Below are positions 1-5,430 of a stretch of DNA of 11,191 nt, one piece after another (position 1 is the stretch's first letter; every line of letters begins with the position of its first letter). The DNA lies in NCBI GenBank assembly GCA_029977305.1, contig JAPOLF010000052.1:1-11191 (forward strand), given 5' to 3'. Source of the DNA: a bacterium. Lineage in GTDB: Bacteria; Chloroflexota; Chloroflexia; Thermomicrobiales; UBA6265. The notes under the pieces were generated by a model that saw nothing but the letters and a program-made list of their open reading frames with translations, did not search any database and was not told the DNA's origin. Position numbers and translations under genes: made by a program.

Positions 1-605
1 CGTTTGCCTTCTCCGAGGTTAACAACGCACAGCCCCATGTTGATGAATGGACAGAGGCCCTCCGCAGCCAGTTCTCCTCCACGCCCGACCCTGATGTGTG
101 GTTGGAAGGGGAGGCCGTTGCGGTTGCAACGCGGTTCGGCCAGGTCGGTCGCGAGACGGAGGCGGTCGAGGCCGCGGGTCCCGGGGAGGATGTGGCGGTC
201 ATTGACCATCGTCACGGAGCAGCCGCTTCCGATACGGTCGAGCGCCTGCGCGAGGCGGTGGCCTCCCAAGGCGGACCGATCGACGGGATTAGGATCGCTG
301 AGGTCCCGTTCCCGCTCGCTGGGAGCGATGTGCCCCAAACCTGCCGCACCTGTCGCGACTTTCGCCCGGGTGAGGGGCGGGGCGTTGGGTGGTGCGCCAA
401 CCAATGGGCGTTCACCCATCATCAGGTGGTTGCGGCGGACGAACCGGCTGCCTGTCTCTCAGCGATCGGTTCCTGGTGGCTGCCATCCGACGAGTTCGCA
501 CTCGCTTTGGGCGACATCTCCGCGCATGGGAGCCCAACCCCCTTCCTTGATCGCTGGCTCCCGAGCCGCGAGGGGGCAGAGGAAGCGGAACGAAAACCCT
601 CGTAA
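1..605 (+). CDS. Partial four-cysteine protein of unknown function (5' end outside window)
   Basis: The open frame enters from the left edge (first whole codon at 3) and stops with TAA at 603-605, so about 200 C-terminal residues are visible. A GTG at 96 could be an internal start, but the frame is open and protein-like upstream of it, so I treat the gene as truncated by the window. The C-terminal half has four cysteines spaced C-x2-C-x13-C-x19-C (visible residues about 114, 117, 131, 151). They sit in a Trp-rich context: CRTCRDF, GWCANQWAF, and a final Cys followed by IGSWWLP. Four such cysteines suggest a bound metal, either zinc or a small Fe-S cluster, but no family is recognised. The first half is acidic and Ala/Val-rich with no membrane segment. 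It lies 154 nt upstream of the rodZ-like gene in the same direction. Function unknown; being a real gene is likely. Confidence 0.72.
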   Translation, partial: FAFSEVNNAQPHVDEWTEALRSQFSSTPDPDVWLEGEAVAVATRFGQVGRETEAVEAAGPGEDVAVIDHRHGAAASDTVERLREAVASQGGPIDGIRIAEVPFPLAGSDVPQTCRTCRDFRPGEGRGVGWCANQWAFTHHQVVAADEPAACLSAIGSWWLPSDEFALALGDISAHGSPTPFLDRWLPSREGAEEAERKPS

Positions 606-652
606 TCTGGTACCATTTTCTCGCAAGGCGTGGGATTTACCGCGATAAGGTC

Positions 653-669
653 AGTGACCTGTCGTCACT
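653..669. promoter_or_regulatory. Inverted repeat upstream of the rodZ-like gene
   Basis: AGTGAC and GTCACT form a perfect 6-bp inverted repeat separated by 5 bp (CTGTC), about 90 bp upstream of the rodZ-like start. The size and symmetry suit a dimeric regulator's site or a small RNA hairpin. No T-run follows, so it is not an intrinsic terminator for the gene ending at 605. No convincing -35/-10 pair was found in 606-759: TACCAT at 611-616 looks like a -10 but lacks a matching -35. Functional meaning is inference. Confidence 0.3.
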
Positions 670-759
670 TCCTGTGCTGAGAAGGGTCGAGGTTCGTCGT
701 GCCCGTCATCCGGCGCTTGGCCGTTCGACTCGTATCGCTGCTGCATCCGATGGAGACCC

Positions 760-1725
760 ATGGGCGTTTTCGGGGACACATTCCGCCAAGCGCGCACGGA
801 GAAAGGCGTCTCACTCCGAGACGTTGAACAAGCCACGCGCATCAATCGGCACCACTTGCAGGCGATTGAGGACGAGCAGTTCGCTCTCCTTCCGCCGCTG
901 ATCTATCAGCGTGGGATTGTCCGCAATTACGCGACCTACCTCGGCATCGAGCCTGGCAAAGCCTTGGCACTCTTTGAAGAGGCGAGGGGAGCAGAGGCGC
1001 CATTTGCGGTCGTCCCGTCCGTGAAGCCGACCGGCGTGCCAACGCATTGGTCCCCGAATTTCGCGATCATCGCGTTCATGGTGGTCATGAGCGCCATCGT
1101 GTTCGCGTGGATCTACAGCATCTCGTTCAATGACACGCCGACAGTCACCTCGCTTCCTGAGGTGGTGCCCACCGTCACCCCGAGTGCCGACCAATCGCTC
1201 AGCGTGCCGACGCCGACCGTGGCCGTGGTGCAGCCGCTCCCCGCGGTCGAGCCACAACCGGGTCAAGTGACGACCATCGCCCAGCCGGTGCAACCCCTTG
1301 CCACCCAACCTGCAGTCAGCGCGTTGCCGACGGTTGGCATCGCCACCGTGGTTCCCGCGACGGGCGTCAATGCGCAGGCCACCGCTGCGGCCGCGCCGCC
1401 CACCGCCACGCCGGTCGGTGGCCTTGCCCAGCCGACTGCCCCTGCCGCACAACAGGATCAATCGACGCAGGCAGTCCCGCAGGGCCAAGGTGCGACAACG
1501 ATTCGCGTCACAGCCACCGGTGGCATTTCGCTCTACGTGGTGGGTGATGGAAACGTCTTGTTTGATGGGTGGCTCGAGCCAGGCACCACGACGCAATGGT
1601 TCAACGCCAACGCCTTCGAGGTGACCACCTCAGATGGAAGTCTGACCCAATTCGAGAATGCCGCGAATGGCAACGTCTTCTTCATGGGCTACGGACCGAA
1701 CGAGACGTACTACCTCGCCAACTGA
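760..1725 (+). CDS. rodZ: RodZ-like cytoskeletal/cell-shape protein (N-terminal HTH, one TM, C-terminal beta domain)
   Basis: The 321-residue protein has the RodZ layout. Residues 1-75 form an HTH_25/Xre-like domain (GDTFRQARTEKGVSLRDVEQAT, then a segment around QRGIVRNYATYLGI, as is usual in this family). One membrane segment spans about 101-121. A Pro/Thr/Ala/Gln-rich linker covers about 124-245, and a C-terminal DUF4115-like beta domain covers about 246-321. In the family the helix-turn-helix binds MreB in the cytoplasm and the C-terminal domain lies outside the membrane, linking cytoskeleton to wall synthesis. The ATG start is supported by GGAG at 752-755, 4 nt upstream. mreB is not in the window. 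The linker is long and of low complexity. The last 16 bp overlap the 3' end of the opposite-strand kinase gene. Assignment to the RodZ-type family is strong; whether it acts on cell shape here is inferred. Confidence 0.85.
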   Translation: MGVFGDTFRQARTEKGVSLRDVEQATRINRHHLQAIEDEQFALLPPLIYQRGIVRNYATYLGIEPGKALALFEEARGAEAPFAVVPSVKPTGVPTHWSPNFAIIAFMVVMSAIVFAWIYSISFNDTPTVTSLPEVVPTVTPSADQSLSVPTPTVAVVQPLPAVEPQPGQVTTIAQPVQPLATQPAVSALPTVGIATVVPATGVNAQATAAAAPPTATPVGGLAQPTAPAAQQDQSTQAVPQGQGATTIRVTATGGISLYVVGDGNVLFDGWLEPGTTTQWFNANAFEVTTSDGSLTQFENAANGNVFFMGYGPNETYYLAN

Positions 1726-2663
1726 GGCGTTCCGCCGAGCAGGCCCGGTCGTGGATGCGCCACAGCGAGATTGATGCACTTCGGCACCAGGTTCATGGTC
1801 GTCGGAGTCCAGCCGTGGACATCGCCATCGAGCTGCACCGGGACGGGCTGATCGGATTCGATCGTCACCTGCCGGGCCTTGAACATCAGCATGTCCGGTG
1901 AACCGGGCAATCGGAATGCGGCAAGACGGGCGACCGTTCGGGCGATCGCCGCTTGGTCCAGCGCGGTGAACACCAGCACGTCAAACACGCCGTCATCGGG
2001 TCTGATCGAAGGGTCCAGCGTGATCCGCGGATGGATCACCGATCCGCCATTGGCCACCAGCACCATCGGAGCGACCACCTCGAGCCGTTCGGATTCCGTG
2101 GTGATGGTGAAGTGTGTCGGCGGCAGGCGGAGCGCCTCGAAAGCCGCTGGCACATAGGCGACCCAGCCGACCCGCCGCTTGAGTTCGCGATCCGCCATGG
2201 TGAAGAAATGGGCGTCGAGCCCTGCCCCGGCCATGTGCAGGAAGTAGCGGTCCCCGACGAGCCCGGCATCGCGCCGAACGATGCGATGCGGGCCGAACAG
2301 TCGCTGAACTGCAGGGCCCAACGCGAGCGGGACGCCAATCTCCTGCGCCACGATGTTGGTCGATCCGGCGGGGAGGATGGCAAGCGGCGTGGACGATCCG
2401 ATCAGCCCGGTCGCCACATCGGCCACCGTGCCATCGCCGCCCGCCGCAACCATCAGATCCACCCCAGCAAACCGTCGTGCAACCTCCGCGCCACCACCGG
2501 GTTCCGGAATCTCGACCAAATACAGGTCCACCCCGTCCGGGCACGATGCAGCCACCGCGCGTCGCACAACAGATGCGGATCTCCTGGTTGAGGGATTGAT
2601 CGCCACTGCCACCGTGCGCGGCGCAGGACGCTGTTCTCCGATTTCGGCGTCCGTGGAATGCAT
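1710..2663 (-). CDS. Diacylglycerol kinase-family lipid kinase (YegS/BmrU/DgkB type)
   Basis: The 317-residue protein matches the DAGK catalytic fold used by DgkB, YegS and sphingosine-kinase-like enzymes, which move the ATP gamma-phosphate to a lipid hydroxyl at the cytoplasmic membrane face. Visible motifs are an N-terminal strand with INPS (22-25), the nucleotide loop AAGGDGTV (73-80), and LPAGSTNIVAQEIGVP (about 97-112), equivalent to the family's G-T-x-N-D segment. The C-terminal half has VANGG followed by a DPSIRPDDGVFDVLVF stretch, and then QLDGD near the end, all typical of the second beta domain. The ATG at 2663 is directly preceded by an in-frame TTG (2666), and an in-frame stop lies at 2670-2672, so the start can vary by one codon only. 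No clear Shine-Dalgarno is present. The gene begins 6 nt after the stop of the 40-aa membrane protein, suggesting translational coupling. Lipid substrate unknown. Confidence 0.88.
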   Translation of the reverse strand: MHSTDAEIGEQRPAPRTVAVAINPSTRRSASVVRRAVAASCPDGVDLYLVEIPEPGGGAEVARRFAGVDLMVAAGGDGTVADVATGLIGSSTPLAILPAGSTNIVAQEIGVPLALGPAVQRLFGPHRIVRRDAGLVGDRYFLHMAGAGLDAHFFTMADRELKRRVGWVAYVPAAFEALRLPPTHFTITTESERLEVVAPMVLVANGGSVIHPRITLDPSIRPDDGVFDVLVFTALDQAAIARTVARLAAFRLPGSPDMLMFKARQVTIESDQPVPVQLDGDVHGWTPTTMNLVPKCINLAVAHPRPGLLGGTPQLAR

Positions 2664-2669
2664 CAAGGA

Positions 2670-2792
2670 TTAGGCCGTCCGTTGTCCCTGGTCTTCCGGG
2701 CCGAACATTTTGGAGATGATGTAGTTGGTCGCCCATGTTGCCGCTGCGGCCAACACCAAACCCAGGATGCCCCGGGCGAGATTCCTTGCCAT
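2670..2792 (-). CDS. Small single-TM membrane protein (40 aa), upstream of the lipid kinase
   Basis: The reading frame runs from ATG (2792-2790) to TAA (2672-2670) and encodes 40 residues: MARNLARGIL, GLVLAAAATW, ATNYIISKMF, GPEDQGQRTA. An excellent Shine-Dalgarno (GAGGAGGA) sits a few bases upstream of the ATG. Two Arg near the N-terminus precede a hydrophobic Leu/Ala/Val stretch (about 7-27) that could span the membrane once, with the Arg inside by the positive-inside rule. The tail is short and polar. Its stop is 6 nt before the kinase ATG, so the two are almost certainly co-transcribed and probably translationally coupled. A membrane peptide next to a lipid-modifying enzyme could act as an anchor or regulator, but that is inference. 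No family is recognised. The ribosome-binding site and tight spacing are the main reasons for calling it real. Confidence 0.75.
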   Translation of the reverse strand: MARNLARGILGLVLAAAATWATNYIISKMFGPEDQGQRTA

Positions 2793-2868
2793 CAAGTCCT
2801 CCTCATCACGTGTGGCACGTTCTATGGCGTGCGAGTCGCAAGTGTAGTGCCCGTGGAACGACCGGGCC

Positions 2869-3189
2869 TCACCGCCGTGGGCGACGGGAGAGCCAGAAGA
2901 TCGGCACTACCACCAACAGGAAGAGCAACGTCAGATCCACCACGGTGATGCCCCCGATGAGGGAGGCCGATCCTCCGGGGAGCGCATCGAACGGCAGGGC
3001 CAGATAGTCGGTGGCGGTGTAGACGATCCGACCTGACCAACCGTTCCGACCGATGCCCATGATGTCGTACACGCAGCGAATGATCGTCATCGCGGCAAGC
3101 AAGGCCAGCAACGTGAGTCCCAATTCCGTCGCCAGGGGTGACCCGAGCACTCGTTGGGATCGTCTCCGCGATCGCGGGGCGGAACTCAT
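2869..3189 (-). CDS. YggT-like two-TM membrane protein
   Basis: The 106-residue protein begins with a basic segment (Arg 6, 8, 9, 10, 13). It has a first hydrophobic helix at about 23-46 and a second at about 81-100, and ends in the basic tail SRRPRR. Between the helices, DYLALPFDALPGG and then IGGITVVDL resemble the YggT/YlmG layout, where a TDP-x-L-x-P-like segment and a GG-x-D-L-S-like segment precede the second helix. YggT-type proteins are small integral membrane proteins with loosely defined roles in division-related or osmotic functions. The match is by pattern only and the protein may simply be an uncharacterised two-TM protein. ATG at 3189 has GAGGA at 3202-3198, 8 nt upstream; an adjacent GTG (3192) has a 5-nt spacer and is equally possible. 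It lies 76 nt upstream of the 40-aa gene on the same strand and may share a transcript with it and the kinase. Confidence 0.7.
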   Translation of the reverse strand: MSSAPRSRRRSQRVLGSPLATELGLTLLALLAAMTIIRCVYDIMGIGRNGWSGRIVYTATDYLALPFDALPGGSASLIGGITVVDLTLLFLLVVVPIFWLSRRPRR

Positions 3190-3265
3190 CACCGTGTTCC
3201 TCGCCTTGCACCTGCCGCGGTGCGACTTGCCTTCGGCCCATCGTCGTGGTCATCGCATGCCCGTG

Positions 3266-3283
3266 ATCGGGATGCTACCCGAT
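3266..3283. promoter_or_regulatory. Inverted repeat in the divergent intergenic region
   Basis: ATCGGG and CCCGAT flank a 6-bp centre (ATGCTA) to give a perfect 6-bp inverted repeat. It lies about 75 bp upstream of the minus-strand YggT-like start and about 60 bp upstream of the -35 of the transporter promoter. On the minus strand the centre reads TAGCAT, a possible -10, but no good -35 lies upstream of it. An operator for either divergent unit is a reasonable guess and is not proven. Confidence 0.3.
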
Positions 3284-3344
3284 TGGCGTGTGGTGCCTCC
3301 TGACGACGCCCTGCCGAGAGGCAACGTCTCAGTGGTGCCGGGAC

Positions 3345-3372
3345 TTGACGCCCGACACCGACGGGGTACAGT
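3345..3372 (+). promoter_or_regulatory. Sigma-70-type promoter of the ABC importer operon
   Basis: TTGACG (3345-3350) and TACAGT (3367-3372) are separated by 16 bp, giving five of six and four of six matches to the -35 and -10 consensus. Transcription would start near 3379, about 48 nt before the ATPase ATG. The -10 is bracketed by GGGG (3363-3366) and CCCC (3373-3376), a short symmetric feature that could also be part of a repressor site. It resembles the rpoB promoter at 6583-6611, which also has TTGACG and a TACNNT-type -10. Confidence 0.65.
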
Positions 3373-3380
3373 CCCCCTCC

Positions 3381-3400
3381 AACGGGAAGGTATGCCCGTT
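3381..3400 (+). promoter_or_regulatory. Inverted repeat at the predicted 5' end of the importer transcript
   Basis: AACGGG (3381-3386) and CCCGTT (3395-3400) are exact inverse copies around an 8-base centre. The element begins within a few bases of the predicted transcription start and ends 26 nt before the ATPase start codon. It could be an operator just downstream of the promoter, where a repressor would block RNA polymerase, or a 5'-terminal mRNA hairpin. The half-site resembles ATCGGG of the repeat at 3266-3283, but the spacing differs (8 against 6). Confidence 0.35.
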
Positions 3401-3426
3401 CGCCTGGCGGAAGGACGGCTCATCAC

Positions 3427-4230
3427 ATGGACACGAGGGGCGCACCCGAACATCACCACGTCACGCCCGTCCTTCAGGCGCGCGGAATCGTGAAGCACTT
3501 CGGCGCGGTCAAGGCGCTGAACGGGGTGGACTTCACCGTCAATCCCGGAGAAGTGGTCGCCCTGATCGGCGACAACGGTGCCGGCAAGTCGACCTTGGTC
3601 AATGTCCTCACCGGCGTTATCCCGCATGACGAAGGAGAGATGATCTTCGACGGCGAGGTGGTCCACTTCAGTTCGCCCCAGGATGCGCGCGATCACGGTA
3701 TCGAAACGGTGTACCAGGACCTCGCCATCGCTCCCCACTTGGATGCGGTGGCGAACATCTTCCTCGGCCGGGAAAAGCGGATGGGTGGCATCGCCGGCTT
3801 CTTCGGATTCCTCGACAACAAGGGGATGACCGAGGAGACAATCGAAAACCTCCATCGCCTCAATGTCCGGGTGCCGCAACTCGGCAGGCGGCTGGTCACC
3901 CTCTCCGGCGGTCAGCGACAGGGCGTCGCCGTCGCCCGGGCAGTCATGTGGGCCAGCAAGATCGTCTTCATGGACGAGCCCACTGCGGCACTTGGCGTTG
4001 CCCAGACCCAGAGCGTGCTGCATCTCATCAAGGAGGTGCGCAACACAGGCACCCCCGTCGTGTTCATCAGCCACAACATGCCCAACGTGTTCGAGGTCGC
4101 CGATCGCATCGTGGTGCTCCGATTGGGCGAGGTCGTTGCGGAGCTCGATCCGAAGACGGCAACGATCGACGACGCGGTGTCTGCAATGACTGGTTCCTCG
4201 CGCAAGATCGCGTCGGCAGGGGGTAGGTGA
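3427..4230 (+). CDS. Sugar ABC transporter ATP-binding protein (CUT2, FrcA-like, single ABC domain)
   Basis: The 267-residue cytoplasmic ATPase would power import through the permease encoded next. It has Walker A GDNGAGKST (48-56), Q-loop Gln97 in VYQDL, signature LSGGQ (159-163), Walker B IVFMDE (179-184) with catalytic Glu184, D-loop region TAAL, and switch His216 in ISHNM. All catalytic elements are intact. The length corresponds to one ABC domain, as in FrcA of the fructose system; RbsA/XylG-type ATPases of the same transporter class have two fused domains and about 500 residues. A homodimer is therefore expected. The start ATG at 3427 has AAGGA/GGACGG-like sequence at 3411-3418, with somewhat long spacing. 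Its stop is one base from the permease start, so the two are co-translated. Sugar specificity cannot be read from this subunit. Confidence 0.93.
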   Translation: MDTRGAPEHHHVTPVLQARGIVKHFGAVKALNGVDFTVNPGEVVALIGDNGAGKSTLVNVLTGVIPHDEGEMIFDGEVVHFSSPQDARDHGIETVYQDLAIAPHLDAVANIFLGREKRMGGIAGFFGFLDNKGMTEETIENLHRLNVRVPQLGRRLVTLSGGQRQGVAVARAVMWASKIVFMDEPTAALGVAQTQSVLHLIKEVRNTGTPVVFISHNMPNVFEVADRIVVLRLGEVVAELDPKTATIDDAVSAMTGSSRKIASAGGR

Positions 4231-4231
4231 G

Positions 4232-5299
4232 ATGGCGAGCCAACCCGAGCAAGCGAAACACGAGGAAAAACCGAAGCGCTCGCTGACCAGCGTCCTCGCG
4301 AACTCCTTCACCCTGGTGATTCTCGCCATCATCGTGCTCGTCTTCACGGCGTTGAAGGGCACGACGTTCCTGAGCCTCACCAACTTCAACAACATCCTGG
4401 TCGACACGTCGCAACTGTTGTTGCTGACTATCGGTGTCACCTTCGTGATCATCACCGCCGGCATCGATCTCTCGATCAGCTCCATTCTGATTCTCTCGGC
4501 CGTCGTGGCGGCAAAAGTCATGATTCGCTATTCCGGCACCTACGAGCAGACCTCCAACTATGAGTTCCCCACGCAGAACATCGGCATTCCGCTTGGCTTG
4601 CTTGCCGGCGTGTTGGTCGGCATCCTCTGTGGCATCACCAACGGCCTGATCATCACCAAGCTGCAGCTGCCGCCGTTCATCGTCACGTTGGGGACACTTG
4701 GGGTGTATCTCGGCTTCGCGCAACTGCTGACGGGGGGCACCACCGTCGCCGGCGTCCCTCCGGCGATCCAGAACGACATCGGCCTCCGCAACCTCTGGCC
4801 AGCCGGATTCCTCGGGGTGAATTTCCGCCTGATCCCGCCCATGGTGATCGCCTTCGTGATCGCAGGGATTTCCGCGGTGGTCCTCTCCCGGACCAGATTT
4901 GGGCGCTACACCTACGCCATCGGTTCAAACGCCGCCGCAGCTCGCCGCGTCGGGATCAACGTGGACTGGCACCTGCTGAAGATCTACACCGTCAGTGGTC
5001 TGCTCGCCGGGATCGCGGGGATTTTCGACCTCATGCGGTTCGGCACCGCCTCCGTCGGCACGCACCAGGCGGACAACCTCGCTGCCATCTCTGCGGCCGT
5101 CATCGGCGGCACCAGCCTCTTCGGAGGCTTGGGGACCATCGGTGGATCGGTGATCGGTGCCTTCATTCCGGTCGTGCTTCGCAACGGATTGGTAATCACC
5201 GGTGTCCAGTCGTTCTGGCAGAACGTGGCCGTCGGCGTCGTCCTGATCGTCGCGGTCTGGTTGGATCAGCGCCGCCGGAAGGCCGAAGAGCGTATCTGA
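4232..5299 (+). CDS. Sugar ABC transporter permease (CUT2, RbsC/FrcC-like)
   Basis: The 355-residue polytopic protein forms the membrane channel of the importer (BPD_transp_2 family, normally a homodimer). A charged cytoplasmic N-terminus (about 1-24) precedes many hydrophobic segments. Diagnostic motifs are TAGIDLSISS (75-84), PPFIVTLGTLG (about 147-157), and a cytoplasmic loop RTRFGRYTYAIGSN followed by AARRVGI (about 220-242), the region that couples to the ATPase. A Gly-rich ending AAVIGGTSLFGGLGTIGGSV comes before the last helices and the basic C-terminus. The ATG lies one base after the ATPase TGA, with GGGGGT/AGGTGAG-like Shine-Dalgarno sequence inside the end of the preceding gene. 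An extra periplasm-side stretch, RYSGTYEQTSNYEFPTQN (about 99-116), is polar and looks like an external loop. Ribose, fructose, xylose or inositol type substrates are all possible. Confidence 0.93.
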   Translation: MASQPEQAKHEEKPKRSLTSVLANSFTLVILAIIVLVFTALKGTTFLSLTNFNNILVDTSQLLLLTIGVTFVIITAGIDLSISSILILSAVVAAKVMIRYSGTYEQTSNYEFPTQNIGIPLGLLAGVLVGILCGITNGLIITKLQLPPFIVTLGTLGVYLGFAQLLTGGTTVAGVPPAIQNDIGLRNLWPAGFLGVNFRLIPPMVIAFVIAGISAVVLSRTRFGRYTYAIGSNAAAARRVGINVDWHLLKIYTVSGLLAGIAGIFDLMRFGTASVGTHQADNLAAISAAVIGGTSLFGGLGTIGGSVIGAFIPVVLRNGLVITGVQSFWQNVAVGVVLIVAVWLDQRRRKAEERI

Positions 5300-5325
5300 C
5301 GTCACACCGCCGTGCGCACGGTCAC

Positions 5326-5354
5326 TTGCGGTCTCGCGCTGATCGCTCTACGAT
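5326..5354 (+). promoter_or_regulatory. Candidate internal promoter before the substrate-binding protein gene
   Basis: TTGCGG (5326-5331) and TACGAT (5349-5354) are separated by 17 bp, with three of six and four of six consensus matches. The predicted start near 5361 gives a 70-nt leader for the binding protein. The -35 is weak, so this is a candidate only. A separate promoter would help make the binding protein in excess over the ATPase and permease. Confidence 0.35.
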
Positions 5355-5388
5355 CCCCGCTCGGCCGCACGTCGCGGCTAGACCCCGT

Positions 5389-5409
5389 CCCTCGAGGCGT
5401 GCTCGAGGG
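5389..5409 (+). promoter_or_regulatory. Hairpin in the leader of the substrate-binding protein gene
   Basis: CCCTCGAG (5389-5396) and CTCGAGGG (5402-5409) form a perfect 8-bp stem with a 5-nt loop (GCGTG), ending 8 nt before the Shine-Dalgarno AAGGAGG (5418-5424). No T-run follows, so it is not an intrinsic terminator. In binding-protein operons, intercistronic hairpins often stabilise or differentially process the binding-protein mRNA; that role is inferred here. Confidence 0.55.
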
Positions 5410-5430
5410 GAACTTCCAAGGAGGAAGCCC

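Noticed and set aside
423..452. Rifampicin-resistance substitutions in RpoB (residue numbers of the protein given as range)
   Set aside because: All positions equivalent to the common resistance sites carry the wild-type residue.
611..616. TACCAT as a -10 box for the rodZ-like gene
   Set aside because: It matches the rpoB -10, but the bases 17 bp upstream (GAACGA region) do not resemble a -35.
1953..2591. A 212-codon plus-strand open frame opposite the lipid kinase
   Set aside because: The minus-strand product has GGDGT and the other kinase motifs; the plus frame is low-quality His/Arg-rich sequence.
3250..4521. A 423-codon minus-strand open frame opposite the ABC ATPase
   Set aside because: The opposite strand encodes all ABC motifs in order; the minus product shows no motif and overlaps the importer promoter.
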